Source: Agelaius tricolor
Taxonomy: Eukaryota > Chordata > Aves > Passeriformes > Icteridae
DNA length: 64,000 nucleotides
NCBI GenBank assembly: GCA_023055355.1
Contig: JALJCS010000038.1
Coordinates: forward strand, 5,642,001-5,706,000
Direction: 5' to 3'
Numbering within the stretch: position 1 is the first letter of the stretch; the number at the start of each line of letters is the position of its first letter. The notes under the pieces were generated by a model that did not search any database, was not told the origin of the DNA, and was given only the letters and a program-made list of their open reading frames with translations. Of the stretch, positions 23,376-34,540 are shown piece by piece. Both the position numbers and the translations under genes were made by a program.

Positions 23376-26300
23376 GTAAGTAGAGCTCTCTGAGCTGCTG
23401 CACTTAATACTTTGGTTCTGCACTAATGAGCCTTTACTGTGCTGGAGCACAGAGAGAACATGCCTCACTCTTCCAGAGAGAACATGCCTTTGAACTGTGC
23501 TGAGAGGAGTCATTTGGTAGTCAGCTGCTCACCTTTCAGCCCACAGCGCTTGGTGCTTTCCTTCAGCAGAGGGTGGTGGGTGTAAATTTGCCTCTTCATC
23601 TTTGCCACTCCAGAGGAGCTTAATTTCCTGGAGGAGGGGTTTACTGAAACAGCTGGCCACAATGGCAAGCAAATTTAATAATCCTAGTAACATTCATCCT
23701 GAAGGAGTCCTAAGTATTGTACAAATTCTATCTCTAAATAAATGGATCCCGCATCAGCTGTTTAATCCCACATATCAGCATTGCACAATGATGATGAGAA
23801 ACTCCAGAAAGGGAATCAAAGAATTTTGCATCCAGCTGAAATGGCAAGGATGATTTTGACAGGCAGAATGCAAACCTCTAAACTAAGGTTTGGCAGAAGA
23901 CTGGCAGCAGGAAAAGGCAGCTGGATACAGGGTGGATGAATGTGTGAACAGATAAAGGGAGGTTGCTGTTCAACAGCTGCTTGTTCCTTGAATTAGTTGC
24001 TGTGTAACCAACAGCAGGATGTTTCTACTCATAGATCAGTGTCCCAAACCGTGGAATATAAAATACTGACTTTGCAGAGATCTATAGAGAAAGATTTGGT
24101 CTGTAGTTCACCTGCTTGCCTTTCTATGTGTTGTGCTCCAACTGTGTTATATCACACCTTGGGTTTCCAGAGCCTCACAGCTTGTATGGTAGGAGTGGAA
24201 GCCAGCTGACTTGAGCTTTGCTCACACCTCTTCAGCTCTGGATGATTTCATACCTTGTTCAGTCTGAAGAAACAAAATGGATCAGGCTGAAGTAAGGACA
24301 CAAGGGGAGCATTGTGAAAAAGCTCCTTAAAGACCTGGGAGGTTTTTACCTTTACTGTGTTTTTCCAAGTGCTCATTACCTGTGTGAGCCAGGCTGTGTA
24401 ATTAGCTGCTTGCCCTGATAAAGAAGCACGGGACAGTGTGAGACTTCTGATAACAGAATTGCATTTTGCCTAAATGGCTGGGCAGAGAGCAGCTCACCCC
24501 AGATAGCCTGCCTGTGGCTTAATGGGGAGTTGCAGCGCTAACGCAGTTTAAACTAAACAAGATAAAAGAGTCTTCCTGTGGCATAATCCAATTATGGTGG
24601 TGGTGTAATGCTGGTGAATGTGGGTCGCTGTCTCCTCAGGGCACAGCGAGGAGCTGCCTTTGCTCTGGCTCTGCTGCCTCCCTGTCTGCTCACAAGGAGC
24701 ACTGTCTGCCCTTGGAGCGGGCGTGGGCAGTGCCTGCTGTGTGCTGTCCTTCCCCCAGCACGGCTGCCACGTCACTTTACGTGTCAGCTTGCCACCCCAG
24801 CAGTGTGCCTGGGCGCTGCAGCCACCCTGGGTGTCCTGTCCCCTGTGCAGCACCTGTGTCAAGGGGCCATGCTGGGTGCCACGCTGATGTGACGGGGCAG
24901 TGGCATGCACGAGTGTGCTGCTCTTGCCTGGGTGTTTGTGAGGGTGGCTGGTCTGTGAGTCAGTGCACTGGAGCATTGTGTGGTGTGCCAGTTTGCCACT
25001 TCTCCATGACCTCTCTGGAAGCTGTTCTGGCCCCCCAAAAGTGTGAAGCTGAATGCACAAACGCAGTGCTCAGCACAGCAGAGAAATCGTGTTCTGAGAC
25101 ATGGGCAATGTGCAGAGCTGGGTGGTCTTGGGAGCTGTGTTTCTGCAGGTATGCAATTTCCCTAATGAGGCACTGGGAGCTGATTGCTGTAAAGCCTTGA
25201 GGAAGGCAGCTCTGGCAGCTCATCCCACAAGTGTGCTCCCTAGAGCCCTCCTAGTAAGAGGCGCACACTGCACCCTGGAAAGGAGAGCCACACTCATCTT
25301 TTGGGAAGCATTCACAGCAGTGTTTCTTGGATGTTGTAGTCCCCTTAGGGATCCAGTGGCTTTGTGTGTCACTGCTGCATCTTGCAGCATTCAGTTCTCC
25401 AGGTGGATTCAGAGTTGCATGGGGAAGTATTTTCTCATGTCATTTCACTGATGGTTTCAAGTTTTGCAATGAAGTAACCAGCTCTTTCTGAGACACCTTT
25501 GTTATTTATAGGCTTTACCAGTTTCCCTTTCATTGAAATGCCTATAGATGTCCAGGTCCATTTCCCAGGTTCACATGGAGCCCCAGGGCTCAGCCTACTG
25601 CCCAGCTGGAGATGGCAGGCGACAGTGCCTGGGGGGATGTCCTGGCAAATGGGACAGAGGCCTTTTTTCCTCTGTAGTACTTTAGTTACTCCATAATCTC
25701 TATTGCCTTTGTGTCTGCTTAGAAAACAAATGCACTGTTGGCATTTGGAATAACTGGCCAGGCCTTTTCACAGCTAAAGCACCAAAGACTTGATTTTGCC
25801 AAAATATGCAGAGTGTCTGAACTTAGATTCCTGAAAATCCAACCAAACAGGCAAGACTGAGTGTCTGGGTGGGGAGGAGAGGGGGAGGCAGGAGCCTGGG
25901 ACAGGAGGGAGGTGTGGTTCCTGTGCAGCTGTGTTCTTTGCTGCAGGCTGAACACCAGCTCCGTGGTGGGGTTTGCTCTGGGGCAGTGCCTGAGCAAGCT
26001 GCAGACCCAGCAGGAGCAGCCCTGACTTTGCCAGAGGGGCAGATCACCTTGTGGGGCAGGAGGTTTAGAGGACCCGCTTGCCAAAGGCCTGACTGTGGTG
26101 CAGTAACCCTACCCTGAGGGCTGTGCAGCAGGTAGATCACCCTGCATTACTGGGGGCTCACACCATGTCACTCTGTCAAGTCCATCTGTTTGTAGCTCAC
26201 AGTGAGGAGTGTCTCCCCCAGCCGCATGAGGAGCAGGACCATTCCTTGTGCCCGGTGCCAGATCCTCTGTCTCGCACGTTCCCTGCCTCTCAGCCAAGAA

Positions 26301-28018
26301 AGCCTGGGCAAGCTGGGGCTCTGCAGGGCCTGTCCTGCTGGCCTGGTCTGCTGGGGACTTGGCTCCTGTCCTGAGGGCATGCTGGTCAGGCACAGCTCTG
26401 CTTGAGATTTGCTGGGGCTTCTCCTTGCTTGCAGGAGCCCAGCAGGTGATGCAAGAAGTTTCCTGTTTATATGGCTCTGTTTTCTTTCCCCATGAGTTTT
26501 CTGACAAGTTCATTCATGCTTGCATTCTTCTGGCTTGGAGTTCAAGCTAACCATCCCTATATGCCAGCAGTTTTCCCAAACAGACTGTTTCCTGAATATC
26601 TTTTCACTAGGACTCACTTACCCATCACAGAGGAAGATGCCTGTAGATTTTATATATTCCTAAACTATCAGTTTAGGAAAGATTTGAATTCAAAGAATTC
26701 AAATAAGCAAAAAATTTTGCCCAAATCCTATTGTAAAATGTGGCTGTTTAAAAATCAGGCATGTTTCTTTGCAGAGCCTGAACACAAAAGCTGTGTGTGC
26801 TGTACAATGGCTTGGCCTGAGCCGGGCTCCTTGTGAGCAGCAGTTGCCAAGCTTCAGGGAGCAGTCAGTGCACTTTGCTGCTTTGATCAGACTGTCCCTT
26901 GTCTGTCTGCTGCACTCGGGGGAATGGGAGGCCTTGTCAGCACACAGCTCTGGCTTCCTGTGCCCAGCGCAGTCCCTGCTCAGCTAAACACGGGTGCAAA
27001 GGTGACAAGTGTCAGCTCTTTGTTACCAGGCCGCTCTGGGGCCAAGGGCTGGCTCGGTGTGATTACAAGAGCTGCTGTGGAGCAGTTTGCCCCCTCTGAG
27101 AGGCGTTAGGCAGAAGTTCAGCTTCTGTGGAGCTTCAGAGCATGCTAGAGTCTCCTGTTGGAAATGCCAGCTGGGTGTTAGTCTGATGGGGTAATGTTGT
27201 TCTTCTACCCTTCTCCTTGTGTTTGCCTTCTTGCCTCCTCTCTTACAACAAACATTTTGGGGCCAGGGTTCTTACCAGCTTGCTCTGTGAGTGGTGAGTG
27301 CTCAGCTGCTGAGAGCAGAGCCCTTCCCCAGTGCATGGTGCTGCCTCCTGCCCACTCCTTGCATCAGCTAGCAGTGAGATTTTCTCCTGCACATCATGCT
27401 GTGTCTCCTGTGGAGGGTCCAGGGTCTGTTTCCTTACCAGCACCATCATGTGCTATCAGTTTGGCTGGATGTGGGGCTGCATTGGAGAGGGACATTTGCG
27501 GGCTGTGTCTTGCATGCAGCCCTGCTGCTAAAACCCACCAGAGACCAGGGATTCCCCAGCCTGCTTGGAAGCAGCTTTTTGACCTGGGAGCCAGAATTCC
27601 TTGGCTTTCCGTGAAAATAGTCCTGGGATGGGTCAGTTTCTGTGCTCTGTCTCCACGGACCCTCGCAGCACGCCCAGTGTGTGTGCCCTTGTGTGTAGAG
27701 TGGTAATGAATGCCTCAATGTGCTGACTTTCCCAAACTATTGTTTGGAGACTGTAACTGAAGTTGCAGTTTCCTCATTAGAGTAGCCTTTGTCAGAGCAT
27801 CTTTAATCAAGGGTCTCCTGAGAGACAGCATTTTTAGAACTTCTTTTTGTACCTCCTCTTGGAAGTTCTTTGCACTGCACCTTGCGAAGAAACTAATGAG
27901 ATGCTGTGAAAGTTTGGGCTGCTGTTAATTAGGAGAGGTCTGAGGAAGAAGTACTGCACATGTATTAACTTTATCTTGGCTCACATGTCTCCTCTCTCCC
28001 TCTGTCTCTTCTTTGCAG
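23376..28018 (+). other. MVB12B: MVB12B intron 2
   Basis: The 4643-bp intron is mostly unique sequence without tandem arrays, apart from a small repeated AGAGAGAACATGCCT motif near 23450-23490. It ends in a long pyrimidine tract (about 27985-28016). I see no other gene in it. Confidence 0.9.
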
Positions 28019-28126
28019 GTTGCACAAACAGCAGATGGCTTGGATGCTGACCTGTGGAAAGATGGCTTGTTTAAATCCAAGGTCACACGGTACCTGTGCT
28101 TCACCAGATCATTTTCGAAAGAGAAT
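28019..28126 (+). CDS. MVB12B: MVB12B coding exon 3 (residues 63-98), MABP domain
   Basis: The exon has 36 codons, phase 0 at both ends. The acceptor is TTCTTTGCAG ending at 28018, after a long pyrimidine tract, and the donor is GTAAGT at 28127. It encodes VAQTADGLDADLWKDG followed by LFKSKVTRYLCFTRSF, the second repeat strand set of the MABP beta-prism. The pattern of Trp-Lys, then Tyr-Leu-Cys-Phe-Thr-Arg matches MVB12B closely. Third positions are balanced (18 of 36 G or C), unlike exon 7. The open frame runs on past the donor for some 40 codons, but the strong splice site and the match of the next exon show that the exon ends at 28126. Confidence 0.97.
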
Positions 28127-31126
28127 GTAAGTCCATTTGTTGACTGTCTGTGTGATTTGCATCTGTGCCTGGTATGTGCTTACCCATACGATGATTCATT
28201 TTATGGAGCCAATTATAATTCAAGCAGGCATTCTGCTGAGTTGGGGTGAGTAAGGAGGCAAAGTGCAATGGCAGAATATTTGCATTTTGTGTGTGTTTCT
28301 CATGGAAAGAAATTGCTGACAAAATCTTCTGCAATAAAAGAAGCACAAAAGGGAACGTTTGCATTTTAGCAGCCTCTCACCCTCATTACCTGCTGCAGCA
28401 ATGAGTGCTGCACACTCATGGTCCTGATTGATGTGTAACCCAAATTCCTCAAGAAACAGAAATGTAGGTAGTGGTGGTGAAGAAAATGTTGGTTTCTGAA
28501 TCCAGGGGCATCACAGTATGTTATTGAAGGATCAGCTTGCTTGCTTTGTTGGTTTTTGGTGCTGATTCTTGAAAATGTGCCCACGTTGTGCATATGCTAC
28601 CACATTCTTGTAATCTGTTCTGACTATTAAGTATGAGTTACTTCGTGATTAGCAGCAGTTGTCTGCCCACACTTTCTGTGGAGGAGAGGAGACCGTGTGC
28701 AGCAAGAGCTTCATGCATTCTGCTGTGTTTTTGGTTGAGGCTACTGTGAAAACTTTCTTTTTTTCTGGAGGAACTGTTGACTTCTGCAATGAATGCACTC
28801 CATCTAGTGGGTAATCCTGCTTTTGGTCGTGCTTTGGATATTCTCGGCCACTCAGCTGGCAGTGTCTGGAAGTACCATTTTGTACTTGTGCTTTCACTGT
28901 GACAGAACAGAAAAGTGATGGCAGCTTCAGGGGCTGCTCACGGGTCCTGGCAGTAGAGCTGAGGGCTGCCAGTTCCCACCATTTGACCTTTACTCCATCT
29001 GCTTCCCTGCCTACGTCTTGATTAAAGTAAAGCTCCAGAGCTATGGGAAATACAACTTTGGGAGTGGATGGACAATAATTGTGCTGTTCATCCTGAAGTA
29101 TGTGCAGTTGCAGGAATAGCAGCCCTGGAGTAGGCAGGAAGGCTTTAAAGAGGTTTGTGCTGATTTGAGTATTAGGTTTATCGGTCGCTACCTAAAATGT
29201 GAAGTTGTCAGAAATAATTACAGGACAAGAGTAGCTGCTGGCTGCAGAGATGGTGTAAATACCCTCAGGTGGTGCCTGTTGGACTTTTGGCAGGAACCCT
29301 GCCATGGGGTCACCATGATTTGGGAGTACTTTCTTCGTATTGATGAGGCATAAATTAAAGCAAAAGTTTCCCCTTCCCTCAGTCCTCTTGACCACATGGG
29401 ATAAATGATGTGCTTCCCTGCTGGGGGCATCTGGGGGCTAAGGGGCCTCAGTTCCCCCATCTGGGAGGAAAGGAGGTGGGAGGCTTCTCTCCCTCTGATG
29501 TGTTGCTCTTTGGGTTGGGAGTTTTACCATTCAGGGGTTCCTTTTGTGTTTGTCAAAATGCTGGGAACTCTTTTCTCCTAAAGAACAATGTTGTAGTTAG
29601 TAGAGTTAATGCACTTCAGGCATCTAGGTTAGAGCAGAGTCAGTCTGCAGTGCCTGTTTAGCAGAATCATCCTTCTCAGCAGTTTATAGCATCTGGCATT
29701 GCTGTGTCAGAGTGTGGGGAGGCCCTGGATGGTGGCTCTGACAGCTTTGCCCCCTTTTCTGCTGTGCACCTGGCAGAGCTGACTCCTGGGGTTCCAGCAG
29801 CTGATGAGCTCATTGGAGACACCTCTCTACCTGTCTGCTGCTGATTGAACAGGGCTTGGTGGTTCAGCAGAAAGTTGCCGCTGATGTAACACAGACAGCT
29901 TAAATAAATAAAACATGAAAGATGAATCAGCAGCAACTGCTTCGTCTGCTGTTTGCTGTGCCAGGACCACGTTAAGTGACACATTCAGGCTTGGCAGCAT
30001 GCAGCACAGCTTGCTCCAAGATGCCCTGGACACGATGGGCATGTGGGGGCTCATGGCTTTGGCCCCCTCACGTGAGCAGAGATGTGTGCCACACTTGTGT
30101 CTGGTGGGACAGGGCTGCAGGTCTGCCTACCCTTCTGGTCAGGAGCTGACCATAGAATGCAGGACCTCCCAAAAATGAACTCACTCCTGACCTCCCCTTA
30201 TTTCAGAGCCTGCAAATTTAAGCGTTTTGTAAGAATTTCAGTGAAAGAATCAGTACAGTTTTGTCTGAAAAATTCTTACCAGATAAAAACTAAAGGAGGT
30301 ACTTTGCAACCGGTAACAGTAAAACTCAATGACACAGTTGGATAACTTGGAATTAAATTTTAATTGTGCCCTGTTGTGTTTCTGTTTATAAAGGCTGTGC
30401 AGTACCTGAAATTTGTTCTTTCATATGCGACCCCAGATTATTGGCAGCGGTGCTGGTTTTATCAAAAACCGCAAAGAAAATCTGGTCTCTAAACCATTGT
30501 GGAGGCTGTCACTCTGAATTGGGCTCTGAGCTCTTCAAGCCTTGATTAATAGGACAAGGCATGAGTTCAGAATTCATATGGACTCTAAATGAAGTTTGTT
30601 GTTCCAAATGGCCTGTTCTTCTGGAGTGTGCTGCATTTGGAGCTAGAACCCTGTCTATTCAGTACTAATTAGCTAATGCATGTAATAACTTTGGCTCTGT
30701 GTGCATAAGCCATCATCCTGTAATGCTTTTCACTGTTACTGTCATGGAAATGTCATGTTGCTCTTGTAAATGTAGAGTGTGTAAGAACTGAGGCGACCTG
30801 CTCAGTGGATGGCTTGGTGAAAGTAGCACTTCAAGCTGCTGTGCCTACAAAAGGAAGAATTTGGCTGTGCTTCCAAAGATCTGGAAGTATGGCAGTGGAT
30901 GAGGTGTTAGAATTTTGAATGCTGAAAGTTGTCTGGTATTTCCTAGTCAGTCATTGTTCGGTTCCTGCCAAGGGGACACGTGCAAGGGTTGCCTTGGTAT
31001 GTTCCTACCATTTCTAAAGCTGTGGTCAGATACAATGAAGGCATCTCAGGCTTCAGCAGGTGGGAAGATCTGGGGTTTAATTTAATGACATTGTCATAAT
31101 CAACTGTTTCTTTTCTCTCTCCAAAG
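28127..31126 (+). other. MVB12B: MVB12B intron 3
   Basis: The 3000-bp intron is unique sequence. A PBX-HOX-type TGATTGAT (28425-28432) and a POU octamer ATTTGCAT (28278-28285) occur within 160 bp of each other soon after exon 3. These are single motif matches only. No gene or repeat array is seen. Confidence 0.9.
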
Positions 31127-31223
31127 AGTCATTTAGGCAACGTCTTGGTGGACATGAAGCTCATTGATATCAAGGACACTTTACCTGTAGGCTTCATGCC
31201 CATCCAGGAGACCATTGATACAC
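31127..31223 (+). CDS. MVB12B: MVB12B coding exon 4 (residues 99-130), MABP domain
   Basis: The exon is 97 nt: 32 whole codons plus one base (C) that joins the next exon to make Gln131. The acceptor is CTCTCTCCAAAG ending at 31126 and the donor is GTAAGT at 31224. It encodes SHLGNVLVDMKLIDIKDTLP then VGFMPIQETIDT. The segment DTLPVGFMPIQET is the conserved MABP motif in which a Pro-X-Gly-Phe turn leads into the next strand. Only conservative changes from the mammalian protein are visible (for example Ile for Val near the end). The upstream exon ends in phase 0, so the join keeps the frame. Confidence 0.97.
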
Positions 31224-34011
31224 GTAAGTTGACACCTGTTCCTCAGTCCCACTCTGCCAGTGCTTGTGTGGTCAGGCAGAGGAGAGCTGTGTCCCAGGCA
31301 GAGGGATGCTCCCAGCACTTCTGCTCTCTGGGGTGGCAAGTGCACATTTAGGGGCAGCTCTGGGCTGCAATAAAACAGCCTTTGGTTTTCTTGTCCTCCT
31401 CAGGCTGGTTAATGGGGCTGCCTGTCTGTCCTCACTCACCTGCTAGAGTCCCATGTCTCTGGGGCAGGAAGGCAGAGTTTCTTTTTTCAATTTGAAGAGT
31501 GGACTGGGCTGAGCAGGAGCAGAGCTGCTGTGTCAAGGGGTGTTCAGAAATGCTCTGAAAGGAAGGGGGTGTGGGTTTGTGCCCTCTCACTGTACATCTC
31601 CTGCCCTGGGAGAACAAGGGCTCCTGTCCTGCCAGCAAGTGCTGAGAGGTGTCAGGCATGTTTGTGCTGGCTGACACAAGGCACAAGTGCAGTGTCCAGG
31701 GGGAATATCATCCTCATTTCTGCAGGGCAGAATTGCTTCACTGCAGCATGTAAGTGAGCAGTTCCCAAACAGCGTGCTCAGCTCCCCTGGGACTCGTGCC
31801 AGCAGCAGCTGGAGCCACGTCTGGCAGCAGCCTGTGCTGTGCAGCAGGCACCGAGGGCACTGGGCTGGCAGGGGACAAGCCCCACGGGAGTAGAGCATGA
31901 GAGGATGGCAGGAGTGGTGCTGCTGCCCGGTGTGCAGCTGCTTGCCACAGGAGGGCTGGTCCCAGTGCACGTCAGTGATGGAATCCAGCCCAGGAGGGAG
32001 CAGGAAGGGGTTACATGAGCCTGCTTTGCAGGGAATCATTCATCTGGGGCTGCAGCTCATGAGGATGGTTCTTCAGTCACTGTGGTCTGGTTCTGATTGG
32101 AACCTGTGGCCTGGAAGTGAAAGACTCTGAAGATTATTCTCCCAGATCTCTGCTTCTGGAAAATTCTTGGGCATGTGTGGTATGAGGTAGAATTGTTGGT
32201 TTATCCTGCTGACCCCTGGGAGTGCTGAACCTTACTGTGTGCTGCTTCAACTTCTGTGAAAGTCCTGGTGGAAGGGGGCTTTGTCATTAATTTGAAATGC
32301 ATTGGGTTGTGACTGTGACAGTCTTTAAAGCAGAGGCACTGCCTGTACTAAGGAAGTGGTGTGAAAGAGAACACAGACAGAAGCAAGTAGTCAGCTTTGG
32401 ACCTGCAGAGAGAGTCGAATAAGAGGCACTGATTTTGTTCAGAGTTAGATTTATGGTTACAGGTGTCTCTGTGCTCCTCTCAAAATGGCAGCTGACTTGC
32501 AGTTAATACATTTAATACACTACTCCTTGGTAGGTCTTGAGCAGATTTTCAGGAAGCCCTATATCCTAGACTCCTAAAATGAGTTTTAGGCACTTCAAAC
32601 AGAAGCTCTACTTTTTCAAAGCAGGGGAAGACTGGACTTCAGGGACGCAGGTATTTACCATCTCTAAAAACACCCCTGTAACTGCAAGCTGCATGCACAG
32701 ATGCTCTATTGGCACACCTCACACTGTATGCTTATTTGTGCTAGTGCAGCAGCACATTTCAGAGGCTGGAATGGATTGCTATTTCCCAAGGTGTGGATTA
32801 CGAAACAGGAGGAGCCTATGGAGACAAGGCTGCTTGCCATCTGCTGAAGTGACAGCATATTTTAAGTTGGGAGATATTTGTTCACATTAAGATGAAGGGT
32901 TTTTATTTTGCAGGCACTTGTTTGTAGTTGCTGTTTTTTTCCAGATTTTCATTCAGCGTCTGCTCTTTAGATTTTCAGTATATCAGTAGACCTCTGTCCT
33001 GCTTTCCAAGTGCCTGCATCCAAACAGGAACCTCACCTTGCTCACCCTGAGACTCCTTAGGGTGAGATGGAGCATTGTTTTCCAAGCACTGCAGATCTGT
33101 GTCTGTGTGCCAGTGCCAGCTGTGGTCACAGACAGCGCCAGCTCGGGCTGTGGATTGTGTGGATTGTGGATTGGTAAACAGCCTGAAGAGCTGTGAATTC
33201 ATTACACAGATAAGCCTTAACTCTGATGGGCTTGAGTTTTTCGTGATGGATAACATGGAAACAATTGCTCTGTGACACGTAGCAGAAAGGGCTGTGCAGT
33301 GCATTCATCCACCCTCAGAGCACAGGTCAGAGCAGCACAGCTGCCTCGTGGGAGGTTCTGGCACTTAGTGCTTTGTGAATCTGGTTTGTCCTTGCAAAGA
33401 ACCAGGGCAAACATGTGGGAGTATCATTTCTGTGCCTGCTGACTTGATCGGGAGATGTCACTAACACTTGGGATACGTGAGATTTGGACAGACAGCTCTT
33501 ACACTCAACCTCTCTGCACGGCAGGCTCTGCCTGCTCCTCCTCGCAGTGGGGTGGAAGTGCCTGGTTGGAAGCACGTAGCAGAATGAACTGACTGGTTGT
33601 ATCAGAAGCTTCCAGGTACACTCCTAGAGGCAGTGCTTGTGGGAGGAATGTTTAGATATGGCTGTCCAGGCCAGTGAGGCAAACATTACCTGGGAAAGAA
33701 CAAGGGAGTGTGAGAGGCATGCGGAACTGGCAGAGTCACCTGCTGTTCTGTGCTGTGGGGCAGCACCAGGCACACGTGGGAGCTGATCTCTGCAGCAGGC
33801 AGGAGGAGAGCTGGTTATTACAGTGCCAAGAGCACATCTGATAGAACATTCCCCTCTGAATGGCACTGCACTGACTGGTTTGTTGACATATGTCTGTTCT
33901 TTGGCACCAGTTCTGCCATAATTGCCTGCCTAATACCTGGAGAGACTATAAATAACATTTATACTCTAATCTTGCATAAAACCCACCCTGTATCCTGGGT
34001 TATTTTTGCAG
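31224..34011 (+). other. MVB12B: MVB12B intron 4
   Basis: The 2788-bp intron is unique sequence. A short run of TGTGGATTG-type repeats lies at about 33148-33172. I see no exon or RNA gene. Confidence 0.9.
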
Positions 34012-34141
34012 AAGAAGTGGCTTTCAGAAAGAAGAGGCTGTGCATTAAATTCATCCCTCGAGATTCTACAGAGGCAGCGATCTGCGATATCCGAATCCTG
34101 GGGAGGTCCAAGCAAGCCCCTCCTCAGTACACGTTCATAGG
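34012..34141 (+). CDS. MVB12B: MVB12B coding exon 5 (residues 131-174), MABP domain
   Basis: The exon is 130 nt. It begins with AA completing Gln131 and ends with GG of Gly174. The acceptor is TATTTTTGCAG ending at 34011 and the donor is GTAAGT at 34142. It encodes EVAFRKKRLCIKFIPRD, then STEAAICDIRILGRSKQ, then APPQYTFIG. The RKKRLC cluster is strongly basic; basic loops of the MABP domain are thought to contact acidic phospholipids (family knowledge, with the assignment to this loop inferred). The PPQYTFIGE join into exon 6 is a strong MVB12 signature. This appears to be one of the most conserved parts of the protein. Confidence 0.97.
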
Positions 34142-34417
34142 GTAAGTGCCCCTCACTCCAAAGCTGTTGTCAGGCATGCAGTTATACCAAAGCAAGGGCC
34201 TTGTGCTCCTTTAATAGTAATAGCGTATAAGAGGTGAAGCTTATCATTAGAAAAGTCCAAGTAAGTGCAAGTGTTACTGAATTTGATGTAGGAGTTACCT
34301 CACCCCTCCTTTATTTTAATTACCCTTGTTCTCACTGACCAAGGTGCTGGTGAAGCACGTCAGTGCCTGGTGCTGGTGCGTGTGTGCAGCATCAGCACGG
34401 GCTGTGTTGGTTTCCAG
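34142..34417 (+). other. MVB12B: MVB12B intron 5 (276 bp)
   Basis: This is by far the shortest intron seen in the gene. It separates two MABP exons, with a GTAAGT donor and a TTTCCAG acceptor. Nothing else is visible in it. Confidence 0.95.
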
Positions 34418-34540
34418 GGAGCTGAACAGCATGGGTATCTGGTATCGGATGGGCAGAGTGCCGCGCAACCACGACTCCGCACAGCCTGCGGCTCCTCCCG
34501 CCCAAGCGCCGGCTTCCACGCCCGCTCCCAACCTGCCAAG
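34418..34540 (+). CDS. MVB12B: MVB12B coding exon 6 (residues 175-214), end of MABP domain and linker
   Basis: The exon is 123 nt. Its first base completes Gly174 and its last two bases (AG) start Arg215. The acceptor is TTGGTTTCCAG ending at 34417 and the donor is GTAGGT at 34541. It encodes ELNSMGIWYRMGRVPRNHD, which closes the MABP domain, followed by a low-complexity linker rich in Ala and Pro that ends in ASTPAPNLP. The linker part differs most from the mammalian protein, which has more Ser and Thr there. Only 276 bp separate this exon from exon 5, so the two are probably spliced by intron definition. Confidence 0.97.
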